From Shewanella sp. KT0246 (lineage in GTDB: Bacteria; Pseudomonadota; Gammaproteobacteria; Enterobacterales; Shewanellaceae): a stretch of DNA of 64,000 nt. Below, in pieces: positions 38,191-48,557 of this stretch. Below the pieces are notes generated by a model. It searched no databases and was not told where the DNA came from. It worked only from the letters and a program-made list of their open reading frames with translations. How positions within the stretch are numbered: the stretch's first letter is position 1; the number at the start of each line of letters is the position of its first letter. The stretch covers positions 167,655 to 231,654 of the forward strand of contig NZ_BPEV01000001.1 of assembly GCF_019654955.1 (NCBI RefSeq). The letters run 5' to 3'. The translations under genes were made by a program, and so were the position numbers.

Positions 38191-38892
38191 CTAGCTTTCA
38201 GGTGGGGTATCAAAAAAGCGATAAATCATGCCAGCCAGAATTGCTCCGGCGATGGGAGCGACCCAGAATAGCCATAATTGTGAAATAGCCCAATCTCCAA
38301 CAAACAAAGCGGGACCTGTGCTTCTTGCTGGGTTTACCGATGTGTTAGATACCGGAATACTGATTAAATGAATCAAGGTGAGCCCTAAACCAATAGCAAT
38401 AGGCGCAAAGCCCGCTGGCGCGCGCTGATCTGTCGCGCCAAGAATAATTAATAAAAAGAATAAGGTCATTACGACTTCACATATTAACACCGACATCATG
38501 CTATAACCGCCAGGTGAGTGCTGTGCATAGCCATTTGATGCAAACCCACCAGTGAGACTGAAGCCGTCTTGTCCACTGGCAATTAAAAACAAAATGCCCG
38601 CACCAGCAATACCACCAGCCACTTGAGCAATGATATATGGGGCTAGCTCACGGGTCGGAAAACGCCCACCAGCCCAAAGACCAAAAGATACCGCAGGGTT
38701 TAAATGGCAACCTGAAATGTGACCTATTGCGAAAGCCATAGTTAGTACGGTTAAACCAAATGCTAAAGCGACACCGAGTAAGCCTATTCCAACTTCAGGG
38801 AAGGCTGCTGCGATTACTGCACTACCACAACCTCCTAAAACCAACCATAAAGTACCAATAAACTCTGCTAACATTTTTTGCTGAATACTCAT
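38191..38892 (-). CDS. aqpZ: Aquaporin Z
   Basis: Water channel of the inner membrane. 233 residues, six helices and two half-helices, both carrying [12 protein letters not shown] and [11 protein letters not shown]. The arginine after the second NPA, and the narrow-filter histidine region, are in place for a water-selective channel. AAGGACAG precedes the ATG. Length equals E. coli AqpZ (231). Confidence 0.94.
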   Translation of the reverse strand: MSIQQKMLAEFIGTLWLVLGGCGSAVIAAAFPEVGIGLLGVALAFGLTVLTMAFAIGHISGCHLNPAVSFGLWAGGRFPTRELAPYIIAQVAGGIAGAGILFLIASGQDGFSLTGGFASNGYAQHSPGGYSMMSVLICEVVMTLFFLLIILGATDQRAPAGFAPIAIGLGLTLIHLISIPVSNTSVNPARSTGPALFVGDWAISQLWLFWVAPIAGAILAGMIYRFFDTPPES

Positions 38893-39288
38893 TTAACTGT
38901 CCTTATTAAATTTGAATACTGCTTAAGTTAATTGCTAATTAGTTTTCCCAACTATCGCTTATAAATAAATCACTTAGAAATTGTTTAAAGATAGCACTCA
39001 AAAGAGTTAAGCAGTAAAAGTGAATTAATTCAATGATGCTAATATGAATTTTAGATGGTTTAAGGTGTGAATCGAATATGGAAAGATGATGCAACAAGGA
39101 TTGCATAAAAGGAAAGTAAAGAAGAGGTGACTAAATAGAGGTTCATAAAGAAGAGATAATCAGGAATAATAAGAAAGATTAGCCAAAAAAGGATTACGTC
39201 GAAGTATGTAGACTACAGAGCCGTAGCTCATAGCTGTACTTAATGCATCGTAGTCATTCGGTTGGCTATTGGGGGCGTATTAACGCTT
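38893..39288. other. Gene-free region between aqpZ and anmK with a folded element
   Basis: 396 bp with no open frame of note. The part next to aqpZ is AT-rich and should hold its promoter. At 39180-39268 there is a nested inverted repeat: TAGCCAA (39180-39186) pairs with TTGGCTA (39262-39268), GACTAC (39211-39216) with GTAGTC (39250-39255), and AGCT-cat-AGCT lies at the centre. It could be a small RNA or the remains of a repeat element. No promoter or terminator is clear. Confidence 0.4.
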
Positions 39289-40446
39289 TTAAGCGCGATA
39301 TAAGCTTCCTAGCACCGCAAAACGACTTGCACCTGTAACTACTGGCAGGTTACCGCTTAAACCATGATGGTTACGCATGGCTAACCAAGCAAAAGCGATT
39401 CCTTCTACCCATTTGGGATCCATGCCAATGTTACTAGTGGTCGATAGAGTCCAATTAGGGAGTAATAGGCTTAAGCGCTCCATTAGGGTTTTATTAAACG
39501 CACCGCCGCCACAAACAAATACATTACCTTTATCAGATAAGCTGTTTATGTCATTTGCAATACTATGACAGGTTAGATCAAGCAAAGTGGATTGAATATC
39601 AGCAAGGTTTAAATGTGAAAAGTTGGCTTTTTGCTGTTCTAACCAAGCTTGGTTAAACAATTCACGCCCTGTGCTTTTTGGGTATGTCATGGCAAAGTAT
39701 GGGTGAGAAAGTAGATGCTGTAAGAAATCATCGTCAGTCGTGCCAGAAGCAGCCCATTTGCCTGACTCGTCGAATGGGAGTTGTTGCTCTTGCAGAATAA
39801 ATGCATCCATTAAGGTATTACCTGGGCCGGTATCAAAACCAATGACCTGCTCATCGCTGTTTTGAACCGCATTGTCAGATTGTGAGCCTGAACTATTTGG
39901 CAGGTAAGTGATATTGGCTATGCCGCCAATATTGAGGATAACCCTTGGAGCTTTATTATCTGCAAACATAGCATGATGAAACGCAGGGACTAATGGCGCC
40001 CCTTGCCCACCTAACGCGACATCTTTTCTGCGAAAATCAGCAATAACATTAATTCCTGTCTCAACAGCAATGGTTTCAGGATCGCCAATTTGTAATGTAA
40101 AACCATGTTCAAGATTCGGCATGTGCCTAATTGTTTGTCCGTGGCTACCAATGGCGATGATATCAGTTTTATCAATTTTCGCTTTAGCAAGTAACTCATT
40201 AACAGCTTGAGCAAACAACAAACCCATTGCGCGATCCATTCGTCCCATGATATTGATTTCATCGGTATTAGGGGAACATAAACGGTGCAATTGATTCAAT
40301 ATATGTTGAGGAATGTCAACGGTATGACTGGCAACTAACTGACTTTTATTGTCTGAAAAATTTACCAAAACAGCGTCAATACCATCCATGCTGGTGCCAG
40401 ACATTAAACCGATGAAATAGTGATGTTTGTTTGTAGGTGCAGTCAT
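39289..40446 (-). CDS. anmK: Anhydro-N-acetylmuramic acid kinase
   Basis: Phosphorylates anhMurNAc released from the cell wall, for peptidoglycan recycling. 385 residues: [19 protein letters not shown] near the start, [20 protein letters not shown], the phosphate loop [13 protein letters not shown], and [14 protein letters not shown] with [16 protein letters not shown] near the end. It is the downstream neighbour of the M23 peptidase on the same strand, so both cell-wall genes may be co-transcribed. Confidence 0.94.
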   Translation of the reverse strand: MTAPTNKHHYFIGLMSGTSMDGIDAVLVNFSDNKSQLVASHTVDIPQHILNQLHRLCSPNTDEINIMGRMDRAMGLLFAQAVNELLAKAKIDKTDIIAIGSHGQTIRHMPNLEHGFTLQIGDPETIAVETGINVIADFRRKDVALGGQGAPLVPAFHHAMFADNKAPRVILNIGGIANITYLPNSSGSQSDNAVQNSDEQVIGFDTGPGNTLMDAFILQEQQLPFDESGKWAASGTTDDDFLQHLLSHPYFAMTYPKSTGRELFNQAWLEQQKANFSHLNLADIQSTLLDLTCHSIANDINSLSDKGNVFVCGGGAFNKTLMERLSLLLPNWTLSTTSNIGMDPKWVEGIAFAWLAMRNHHGLSGNLPVVTGASRFAVLGSLYRA

Positions 40447-40550
40447 AGTGGGTTGCTCAAATTAACGAAATGTAGAAACACATTGAACACGAAATACAAA
40501 AGGTATGAGCGAGTTGATGAAACACTCATACCTGTTTGGGTAACTCTTGC

Positions 40551-42062
40551 TTAATTATTGGCGTATTGTAGTTGTTTATTTTTTTCAATTTTAGTCATGA
40601 GCTGTTTACTCAATGCGGTAAATTGGCTCTTTTCTTTTTTATCAATCGGATTCGATTGTGGCAGCTTTATGGTTCTTGGGTTGCGGTGAACGCCATTTAC
40701 GATGAACTCATAATGTAAATGTGCGCCAGTGACGCGTCCTGTTTTACCGAGGGTTCCGATAATTTCGCCTTGTTTAACCGTGTCGCCACGTTTTACTTTG
40801 CGCTTGTTTAAGTGCAGGTATTTGGTGGTGTAGGTATCATTGTGTTTAATGAAAACATAATTACCGTTGTATTTGTTGTAGCTCGCTTCAATGACTTTAC
40901 CTCGGCCTGCAGCTTTAATTGGAGTGCCAATTGCAGCAACATAATCTACACCTCTATGGGCTCTTACTTGCCCTGTTACCGGGTGTAAGCGACGCGGGTT
41001 AAAGCTTGAACTGACGTATTTGAAATCAACAGGTGAGCGTAAAAAAGCTTTTCGCATACTGTTGCCTGATTCTGAGTAGTATTCGCCATCGGTATAACGC
41101 ACAGCAGTATAACGTTCGCCTTGGTTATAAAATTCAGCCGCTAAGATGTTGCCCGTACCAATAAAGTGTCCGTCAACAAATTCTTCCTCAAACATAAGCG
41201 AGAAGCTGTCATCTTTGCGAATGTCTAATGCAAAATCGATGTCCCAACCAAAAATGTTAGCCAGTTGCATAATATGGTTAGCAGATAAACCTGCCGTTGC
41301 TGCTGCATTCCAGAAATTGCTACTGATATTGGCGGTTATAAATTTATTTTCGAGGGTAATGGTTTTAACATTGACCTTTTCTTCAAACTTATCGTCATGT
41401 TTACTGATCAACAAAGTAGAAATCTTGTCCATCTGATAACTGATCTGGGTTATTTCATCCTGGCCATCTTTAGTGACGATGATTTCTTCGCCGGGCATGA
41501 TTTTAAGCAGATTCTTTTTTGACTTTGGAAGCAGGGTAATTTGGTAAACGTCTCTAGGGCTTAACCCTGCTCTATTTGCCAGTCCACCAAAAGTATCGCC
41601 CTTGGCCACTTTATAAGTTTTATGGGACAACAAATCGGCTTCGCGATAAGGAACTGCATTTTCTACATCTTTAGCCGGGCTCAAGACCGTATTGTCAGAA
41701 ACTGTTAATGGGTCCAAATCCGCAATAGGGCTGCTGTCTCTTGAAGGCGTTAGTGATTGTTGTACTGACTTATTGACTTGCTGGTTAGATTGACTTGGTG
41801 GTGTTGGTGTACGAAAGGCTAAAGGCACAGAATATTCAGATTGTGTATTGGCCGTGCGAGTGTTGATGTCATCATAATCACTGTTGTCTTGCAGCGATTG
41901 AATACGGTCAGAAAGATCTACAGTACCAGTTTGTGTTTGTTTGGATGCTTTAGCGTCATCAGAGGGGAATAACACGATAATCATCGTGAAAATAACTAAT
42001 AAACTTAATGCAATTTGATGCACTTTTGGCAGTAATTTAAATAAAGTGATTAGCTTTGCCAT
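40551..42062 (-). CDS. LysM/M23 family murein endopeptidase (MepM-like)
   Basis: 503 residues. N-terminal membrane anchor (IALSLLVIFTMIIVLFP), a Gln/Ser-rich linker, a LysM/OapA-like domain at about residues 150-200 (KTYKVAKGDTFGGLANRAGLS), and a C-terminal M23 zinc peptidase. Zinc ligands are visible: His and Asp in HRGVDYVAA and His-x-His in GAHLHYE. Such enzymes cut peptide cross-links to allow wall growth. Divergent from tyrS and upstream of anmK, the standard pairing in Shewanella and Vibrio. Confidence 0.9.
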   Translation of the reverse strand: MAKLITLFKLLPKVHQIALSLLVIFTMIIVLFPSDDAKASKQTQTGTVDLSDRIQSLQDNSDYDDINTRTANTQSEYSVPLAFRTPTPPSQSNQQVNKSVQQSLTPSRDSSPIADLDPLTVSDNTVLSPAKDVENAVPYREADLLSHKTYKVAKGDTFGGLANRAGLSPRDVYQITLLPKSKKNLLKIMPGEEIIVTKDGQDEITQISYQMDKISTLLISKHDDKFEEKVNVKTITLENKFITANISSNFWNAAATAGLSANHIMQLANIFGWDIDFALDIRKDDSFSLMFEEEFVDGHFIGTGNILAAEFYNQGERYTAVRYTDGEYYSESGNSMRKAFLRSPVDFKYVSSSFNPRRLHPVTGQVRAHRGVDYVAAIGTPIKAAGRGKVIEASYNKYNGNYVFIKHNDTYTTKYLHLNKRKVKRGDTVKQGEIIGTLGKTGRVTGAHLHYEFIVNGVHRNPRTIKLPQSNPIDKKEKSQFTALSKQLMTKIEKNKQLQYANN

Positions 42063-42187
42063 CGACCTATGTACCAGTTTCTCTTTTTCGTTGTAATCCC
42101 CTTAGTGTACACACTTTCAATTACCGTGGCTAACAAGTAATATAGGCCTCTTATTTTTTTATCAATGCTTCAGGAGTAGGTGCCGAA

Positions 42188-43384
42188 ATGGCTGATTTAG
42201 ACCAAGTGTTAGCAGAAATTAAACGTGGTACCGACGAGATTTTAGTCGAGTCAGATCTGCTAGAAAAACTTAAAGAGGGGCGTCCTTTAAGAATTAAACT
42301 AGGTGCAGATCCAACCGCTCCAGATATTCATTTAGGCCATACGGTCATTTTAAATAAACTGCGTGCGTTTCAAGAGCTAGGTCATGAAGTTATTTTCTTG
42401 ATTGGCGATTTCACTGGCATGGTTGGTGATCCAAGTGGTAAAAACAGTACTCGTCCTCCATTGACTCGTGAAGATGTACTGGCCAATGCTGAAACATATA
42501 AAGAGCAAGTTTTCAAAATTTTGGATCCAGCTAAAACTCGTATCGAATTCAACTCAAGCTGGTTAGAGCCTTTAGGCGCTGCTGGTATGATCCGTTTAGG
42601 CTCAAAACAAACCGTTGCGCGTATGATGGAGCGTGATGATTTTAAAAAGCGTTATGCTTCTGGCCAAGCGATTGCGATTCATGAGTTCATGTATCCTTTA
42701 CTACAAGGCTATGACTCAGTAGCACTGAAAGCGGATGTTGAGTTAGGCGGTACTGACCAAAAGTTCAACTTGTTAATGGGTCGAGAGTTACAAAAGGCGG
42801 AAGGTCAGAAACCACAAACGGTTATCATGATGCCTTTATTAGTAGGTTTAGATGGCGTGAAGAAAATGTCTAAGTCTGCTCATAACTATATTGGTGTCAG
42901 TGAGCCTGCTAACGAAATGTTTGGTAAAATCATGTCAATTTCAGATGACTTGATGTGGAGTTACTTTGAGTTATTGTCATTCCGTCCATTAGCTGAAATT
43001 GCGCAATTCAAAGAAGACATTGCCAATGGTCAAAACCCACGCGATGTGAAAATTGCTTTAGCAAAAGAAATCATTGCAAGATTCCACGACCAAGAACAAG
43101 CTGACGCGGCTCATCAAGAATTCATCAATCGTTTCCAAAAAGGTGCAATGCCGGATGATATTGAAGAGATGGAGTTTGAAGCAGGTGAAGGGCTAGCGAT
43201 TGCTAACTTACTTAAGACTGCGGGTTTAGTTGGTTCTACATCTGACGGCATGCGTATGATTAAGCAAGGTGCAGTTAAGATGGATGGCGAAAAGCTTAAC
43301 GATACTCGCCAAGTGTTTGAAGCTGGTACTAATGCCATCTTCCAAGTGGGTAAACGTAAGTTTGCTAAAATCATTCTGGTTTAA
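42188..43384 (+). CDS. tyrS: Tyrosyl-tRNA synthetase
   Basis: Class I synthetase of 398 residues. ATP-binding HIGH equivalent is HLGH (in [17 protein letters not shown]) and KMSKS is in [14 protein letters not shown]. An S4 RNA-binding domain closes the C-terminus ([19 protein letters not shown]). The 398-residue size and [15 protein letters not shown] sequence match the TyrZ-like group found in Vibrio and Shewanella rather than E. coli TyrS (424). AGGAG precedes the ATG. Confidence 0.94.
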   Translation: MADLDQVLAEIKRGTDEILVESDLLEKLKEGRPLRIKLGADPTAPDIHLGHTVILNKLRAFQELGHEVIFLIGDFTGMVGDPSGKNSTRPPLTREDVLANAETYKEQVFKILDPAKTRIEFNSSWLEPLGAAGMIRLGSKQTVARMMERDDFKKRYASGQAIAIHEFMYPLLQGYDSVALKADVELGGTDQKFNLLMGRELQKAEGQKPQTVIMMPLLVGLDGVKKMSKSAHNYIGVSEPANEMFGKIMSISDDLMWSYFELLSFRPLAEIAQFKEDIANGQNPRDVKIALAKEIIARFHDQEQADAAHQEFINRFQKGAMPDDIEEMEFEAGEGLAIANLLKTAGLVGSTSDGMRMIKQGAVKMDGEKLNDTRQVFEAGTNAIFQVGKRKFAKIILV

Positions 43385-43436
43385 TTTAATCTAAAATTTT
43401 GGCTTTAAATGCTAGCTAAAAGCTTAAATTCATAGA

Positions 43437-43468
43437 CAAAAAAACGACTCAATTGAGTCGTTTTTTAT
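43437..43468 (+). terminator. Terminator after tyrS
   Basis: AAAACGACTCAATTGAGTCGTTTT perfect palindromic stem with A and T runs; it can also end the converging NTF2-like operon. Confidence 0.85.
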
Positions 43469-43495
43469 TTTCGGAATTGCGTTTAAGCAAAAGCG

Positions 43496-43981
43496 CTATT
43501 GAGTTTGCAGTTGGTCAGACATGGTTTGATAATCCATCAAGTCGACTTGTTCAGTCATCCTTTCAGTATTCATATCAAATTTAAGTGTCGTGACACCGGG
43601 GATTGCTATCTCAATAATTTTTCCCGGTTTCCCAAATTGCTCACCTGGGCCACGAAGGTGATAATTACCAATCATCACCACTAATGAGCCCGTATTAAAC
43701 ATGTGCTCAATATTGAACTTGTATTCTAAAACGCCTTCATGAGCGCGTTCGAAGAAATCAATAATATGCCTGCCGCCTTGATAGGTGACATTGGCTGTTT
43801 TATCGTAAAACACACTATCTCGGTTATAAAAACGTCTGAGAGAGCGATAGTCATGATCGGTCAATGCTTGCATGTATTGGACTGCCATCTGTTGCTCTTT
43901 TGGCATATCACCAACAGCGGCATTACTGCTTACACTCAATAAACTGCAAAAAATACCACATAACAAACCAATAATTCGCAC
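43496..43981 (-). CDS. Exported NTF2/SnoaL-like protein
   Basis: 161 residues with a signal peptide (GLLCGIFCSLLSVSSNAAVG). The mature part has the NTF2-like pattern: MAVQYMQALTDHDYRSLRRFYNRDSVFYD, HIIDFFERAH, FNTGSLVVMIGNYHLRGPG. Role unknown; probably a periplasmic binding protein. The GTG start follows the stop of the upstream gene with no gap, and a GAGG ribosome site lies 6 bases before it. It is the last gene of the mtnN operon. Confidence 0.75.
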   Translation of the reverse strand: MRIIGLLCGIFCSLLSVSSNAAVGDMPKEQQMAVQYMQALTDHDYRSLRRFYNRDSVFYDKTANVTYQGGRHIIDFFERAHEGVLEYKFNIEHMFNTGSLVVMIGNYHLRGPGEQFGKPGKIIEIAIPGVTTLKFDMNTERMTEQVDLMDYQTMSDQLQTQ

Positions 43982-44626
43982 TTAGGGCCTCTTACTTTTT
44001 AAATCAAACGCGGGTAGAGATAGATGCCAGCGTATTGCACTTAGACGAATAATCAAGGTACTAAACATAGCAAAAAATAATGCATTAATGCTATCCATTC
44101 CTACTTCGATACTTAAGGTGTAGCAGATACCGCCGACAATAGATGCTGTGGCATAGATCTCTGTTCGTAATACCATTGGAACTTGGCGACAAAGTAAGTC
44201 GCGGATTATACCACCACCTACACCAGTAATGAGGCCCATAATAACAGCTGACATACCGGATAGTCCTAACATCAGTGCTTTTTCAGCGCCAATAACAGTA
44301 AATAATGCAAGCCCAAGAGCATCGGCAATGGGTAAGGTCAACTTTGGTAGTTTATGTGGTTTCCTTACGAGAATAAAACAAGCAAACACCGTGGCTAAGA
44401 TGACGATAATGTAATTAGCATCGCTAATCCAAAATACCGGGGTTGCGCCCGTTAGAGCGTCACGTATGCTGCCACCACCAACGGCGGTAACTGACGCAAG
44501 TACTATCACTCCAAATGGGTCCATGCGATGTTTACCTGCTGCTAAGGCGCCCGAAAGGGCAAATACTGCAGTACCACAGAGATCAAAAAAGTAAATCCAT
44601 TCAAAGTTAATCATTGGCTTGCTCAT
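43982..44626 (-). CDS. yicG: TRIC/YicG family membrane protein
   Basis: 214 residues, two repeats of the UPF0126 unit, about seven helices. Each repeat has a GGG-I-RD signature: VGGGSIRDALTGATPVFW and VGGGIIRDLLCRQVPMVLR. Members are trimeric cation (K+) channels related to eukaryotic TRIC. It overlaps the upstream DUF2721 gene by 20 bases, so translation is coupled. Confidence 0.88.
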   Translation of the reverse strand: MSKPMINFEWIYFFDLCGTAVFALSGALAAGKHRMDPFGVIVLASVTAVGGGSIRDALTGATPVFWISDANYIIVILATVFACFILVRKPHKLPKLTLPIADALGLALFTVIGAEKALMLGLSGMSAVIMGLITGVGGGIIRDLLCRQVPMVLRTEIYATASIVGGICYTLSIEVGMDSINALFFAMFSTLIIRLSAIRWHLSLPAFDLKSKRP

Positions 44627-45059
44627 CGCTGCTTAAGCTTTGTTCCGTTAAAACTCTTTTGCAATGCTGCTGAGAGCTTAACTCTTTAATGTGAATATTC
44701 AGCGCATCGACTGAAATTCTGATCTCAATGACAGATAAAATGAGTGAATAAAGTAAAAATAATAAACTGACACCAAATACTACAGAACCAGTATGAAAGA
44801 AGCCTAAGTAGATGAATATCATACTGATAACACAAATGGCAAAGCTAACGACACCTGCTTCTTGCATGCGCCTTATGATGCTAATACGTTGTCTTAAGTT
44901 TTTGATTTGTTCGTTATCTACAGGTTTACCAGAAGCGCTTAAGTTCCTTATCAACGCAGCCAAAGAGAAAAAGCGGTTGGTATAAGCTAACAACAACAAT
45001 GAAATTGCAGGAAATAATAAACCGGGTGTAGTTAATGAAATTTGAATGTTATCTAACAA
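44607..45059 (-). CDS. DUF2721 family membrane protein
   Basis: About 150 residues of the DUF2721 family: ISLTTPGLLFPAISLLLLAYTNRF at the start, then LRQRISIIRRMQEAGVVSF and two more helices. Function unknown. The TTG at 45059 is the likely start because GAGG lies 9 bases upstream; a TTG at 45074 is also in frame but lies in that same site. Middle gene of the mtnN operon. Confidence 0.8.
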   Translation of the reverse strand: MLDNIQISLTTPGLLFPAISLLLLAYTNRFFSLAALIRNLSASGKPVDNEQIKNLRQRISIIRRMQEAGVVSFAICVISMIFIYLGFFHTGSVVFGVSLLFLLYSLILSVIEIRISVDALNIHIKELSSQQHCKRVLTEQSLSSDEQAND

Positions 45060-45127
45060 GACACTTTGCCTCAAATGGAACGGTATACATTATTTAGCTG
45101 ATTATAATAACTCTTTTGCAAATAAAG

Positions 45128-46129
45128 TTACATTGCTTGTATCCACCTTAACGCTGTCCATAAAATAGGAATAGCGATGGTAAAGGATACCCAAAAGGTC
45201 ATAGCCCAAGAGGTTAGGCTGATGGCATTATTGATATCGTTTATTCCCGGCATTCTAGAAGGATTGATTTTGATTACATCAACTCGTTGCTCTTTTTGGT
45301 TAATGGTGAATTTCTGTGGGCCGCCGAGCTCAACTTGTAAGATTTTACTGCCGATAAACAAACTCGAATAACCGTATATTCCACTGTTATGAGAAGGTTG
45401 TTTGAATAGAATGCCGATGTTTTTAAGCCCACCTTGTAGCACTAAGGTAAAGTTCCATAACCAGATAGGTATTGCATAAATGAAACGATTGAGAAAATAT
45501 ATCGGTGCACTAAAAAAGCGATATTGCGGGACATAGTTTGGCCAGCAATGTTCTAGTTGTTTTAGTAATTGAAGCAGTAATACCAGTGGTGTGCCGCCAA
45601 TCGCATAAAATAAAATGGTAGCCACAGTGCCATAGCTTGGTGAAATTAACAGCCGTTCAATTGTTGCTTTGCTGATGCCAATTTCAGATAAACTATTTGT
45701 TTGCTGTATAAGCCAAGGTGACAAGTAGGATTTCGCTAACCCTTTCTGCCCATGTTCAAGTGAGCTTACTACATCTTTTGCTACAGGTTTGAATCCTGCA
45801 TCGCTAATGCAAAAGTACAATAAAACAAAATCGAAAAACCAAGGGTAGGCTGCGAGCGAGAGAATAAAGTAAGTTGTAAACCAGATTGGAACAACGAGTA
45901 ATATGCTTGCGAGTAAACCCGCGGTAAGCTGCTGTTTTGGGGCGCGTTGTGAGTGGTTCACTTTCTGGCTGAGTAGAATAGCTAATTGATGAAACCAAAC
46001 AATGGGATGATATTTTCTTGAAATAGGCGCCACACGCGAAATCAGCAACGCCATAAATAACACTAAGCAACTCTGTAATAAGTTGCCATCTATTCGAATT
46101 AGTTGTTCGTAAAAAGTGCTATCAATCAA
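45128..46129 (-). CDS. CobD/CbiB-like membrane protein with degenerate motifs
   Basis: 333 residues with six to seven membrane segments, resembling CbiB/CobD adenosylcobinamide-phosphate synthase: an R-x-HP-W opening (RKYHPIVWFHQLAILL), and SEIGISKATIERL aligning with the family GVARAAIESLAEN. But the acidic Glu-Asn-x-SDG part is LISPSYGT here, and the NTxDSMxGY motif reads QLEHCWPNYV. Activity in cobalamin synthesis is therefore doubtful, and no cob genes are nearby. Start is a TTG at 46129 with a weak site; uncertain. Second gene of the mtnN operon. Confidence 0.7.
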   Translation of the reverse strand: MIDSTFYEQLIRIDGNLLQSCLVLFMALLISRVAPISRKYHPIVWFHQLAILLSQKVNHSQRAPKQQLTAGLLASILLVVPIWFTTYFILSLAAYPWFFDFVLLYFCISDAGFKPVAKDVVSSLEHGQKGLAKSYLSPWLIQQTNSLSEIGISKATIERLLISPSYGTVATILFYAIGGTPLVLLLQLLKQLEHCWPNYVPQYRFFSAPIYFLNRFIYAIPIWLWNFTLVLQGGLKNIGILFKQPSHNSGIYGYSSLFIGSKILQVELGGPQKFTINQKEQRVDVIKINPSRMPGINDINNAISLTSWAMTFWVSFTIAIPILWTALRWIQAM

Positions 46130-46189
46130 TTTTAAATAACCATCCCACTATTGACCATTTCCGTTGTAATTTCTTGCATTGAGGCTAAA

Positions 46190-46882
46190 TTATAGCTGCT
46201 TTAATAATGCTATCACCATTAATGCTGAGTAATGGCCAGCTTTGACAATGTAAGAGTCAAAGTCTACAGCAGAATCATTATTAGCATTATCAGAAAGTGA
46301 ACGGATAACCACGAATGGGACTTCAAACTGATGACACACTTGGGCAATTGCAGCCGCTTCCATTTCACAGGCTGCCATTGTAGGGAAGTTATTGAGCATT
46401 GCTTTAGTACGCTCAGGATCGCAAATGAAGCTGTCGCCAGTAGCAATTAAGCCTTCAATTACCTGCGCTTCTCCTAACGATGAAATAGCCGCTTTTGCAG
46501 CTTCAACTAATTTAGTGTCAGGGATGAACGCAGCAGGTTGAGAGGCCATTTGGCCAATTTCGTAACCAAAAGCAGTCACATCAACATCGTGATGACGTAC
46601 TTCAGATGAGATAACGATATCACCAATATTCAAGCTATCGACAAAACCGCCAGCTGAACCTGTGTTGATAACTGCATCTACTTTGAAGTTGTTGATCACC
46701 AATGTAGTTGCAATACTTGCCGCGACTTTACCAATACCTGAGCGAGTGACCACAACATCTTGACCCGATAACTGGCCTTCAACAAATTCGATGCCGGCAA
46801 TTTTTGAATGAACTGGATTGCTCATGGTTTCAATTAGGTGAGCAACTTCAGGTTCCATTGCACCGATAATAGCGATTTTCAT
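46190..46882 (-). CDS. mtnN: 5'-methylthioadenosine/S-adenosylhomocysteine nucleosidase
   Basis: Splits MTA, SAH and 5'-deoxyadenosine, recycling purine and methionine. 230 residues: [18 protein letters not shown], the [15 protein letters not shown] loop, STGD-like substrate region [19 protein letters not shown], and the nucleoside-binding [10 protein letters not shown]. Final [15 protein letters not shown] carries the catalytic Asp. It heads a five-gene operon of small membrane genes, with gaps of 60 to -20 bases. Confidence 0.94.
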   Translation of the reverse strand: MKIAIIGAMEPEVAHLIETMSNPVHSKIAGIEFVEGQLSGQDVVVTRSGIGKVAASIATTLVINNFKVDAVINTGSAGGFVDSLNIGDIVISSEVRHHDVDVTAFGYEIGQMASQPAAFIPDTKLVEAAKAAISSLGEAQVIEGLIATGDSFICDPERTKAMLNNFPTMAACEMEAAAIAQVCHQFEVPFVVIRSLSDNANNDSAVDFDSYIVKAGHYSALMVIALLKQL

Positions 46883-47054
46883 AAACTTATTCTCATTGAT
46901 TAGTAAGCTAGCTTGTGAGCCTTGGCATTAATGTCACTAAGTTAGATTGTTTTACTTGCTTGCTATAAGCAAATGATAACTCAGTGGCAAATTTGGCGGA
47001 TAATATACCACAGATGGCTAAATCAGAACTGAGAGGGGGATAAATTTTATCGAC

Positions 47055-47083
47055 AAAAAAAGCGCATTTTTCAATGCGCTTTT
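47055..47083 (-). terminator. Terminator after gltD
   Basis: AGCGCATT / AATGCGCT stem with a four-base loop and seven T on the minus strand; 57 bp beyond the gltD stop. Confidence 0.8.
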
Positions 47084-47139
47084 GGTTTACTCTTTAGGCT
47101 TTGCTTAACGCTAAGTCTTTAAGACGTTCGCGTTAGTAA

Positions 47140-48552
<1,413 letters not shown>

Positions 48553-48557
48553 CTAAA

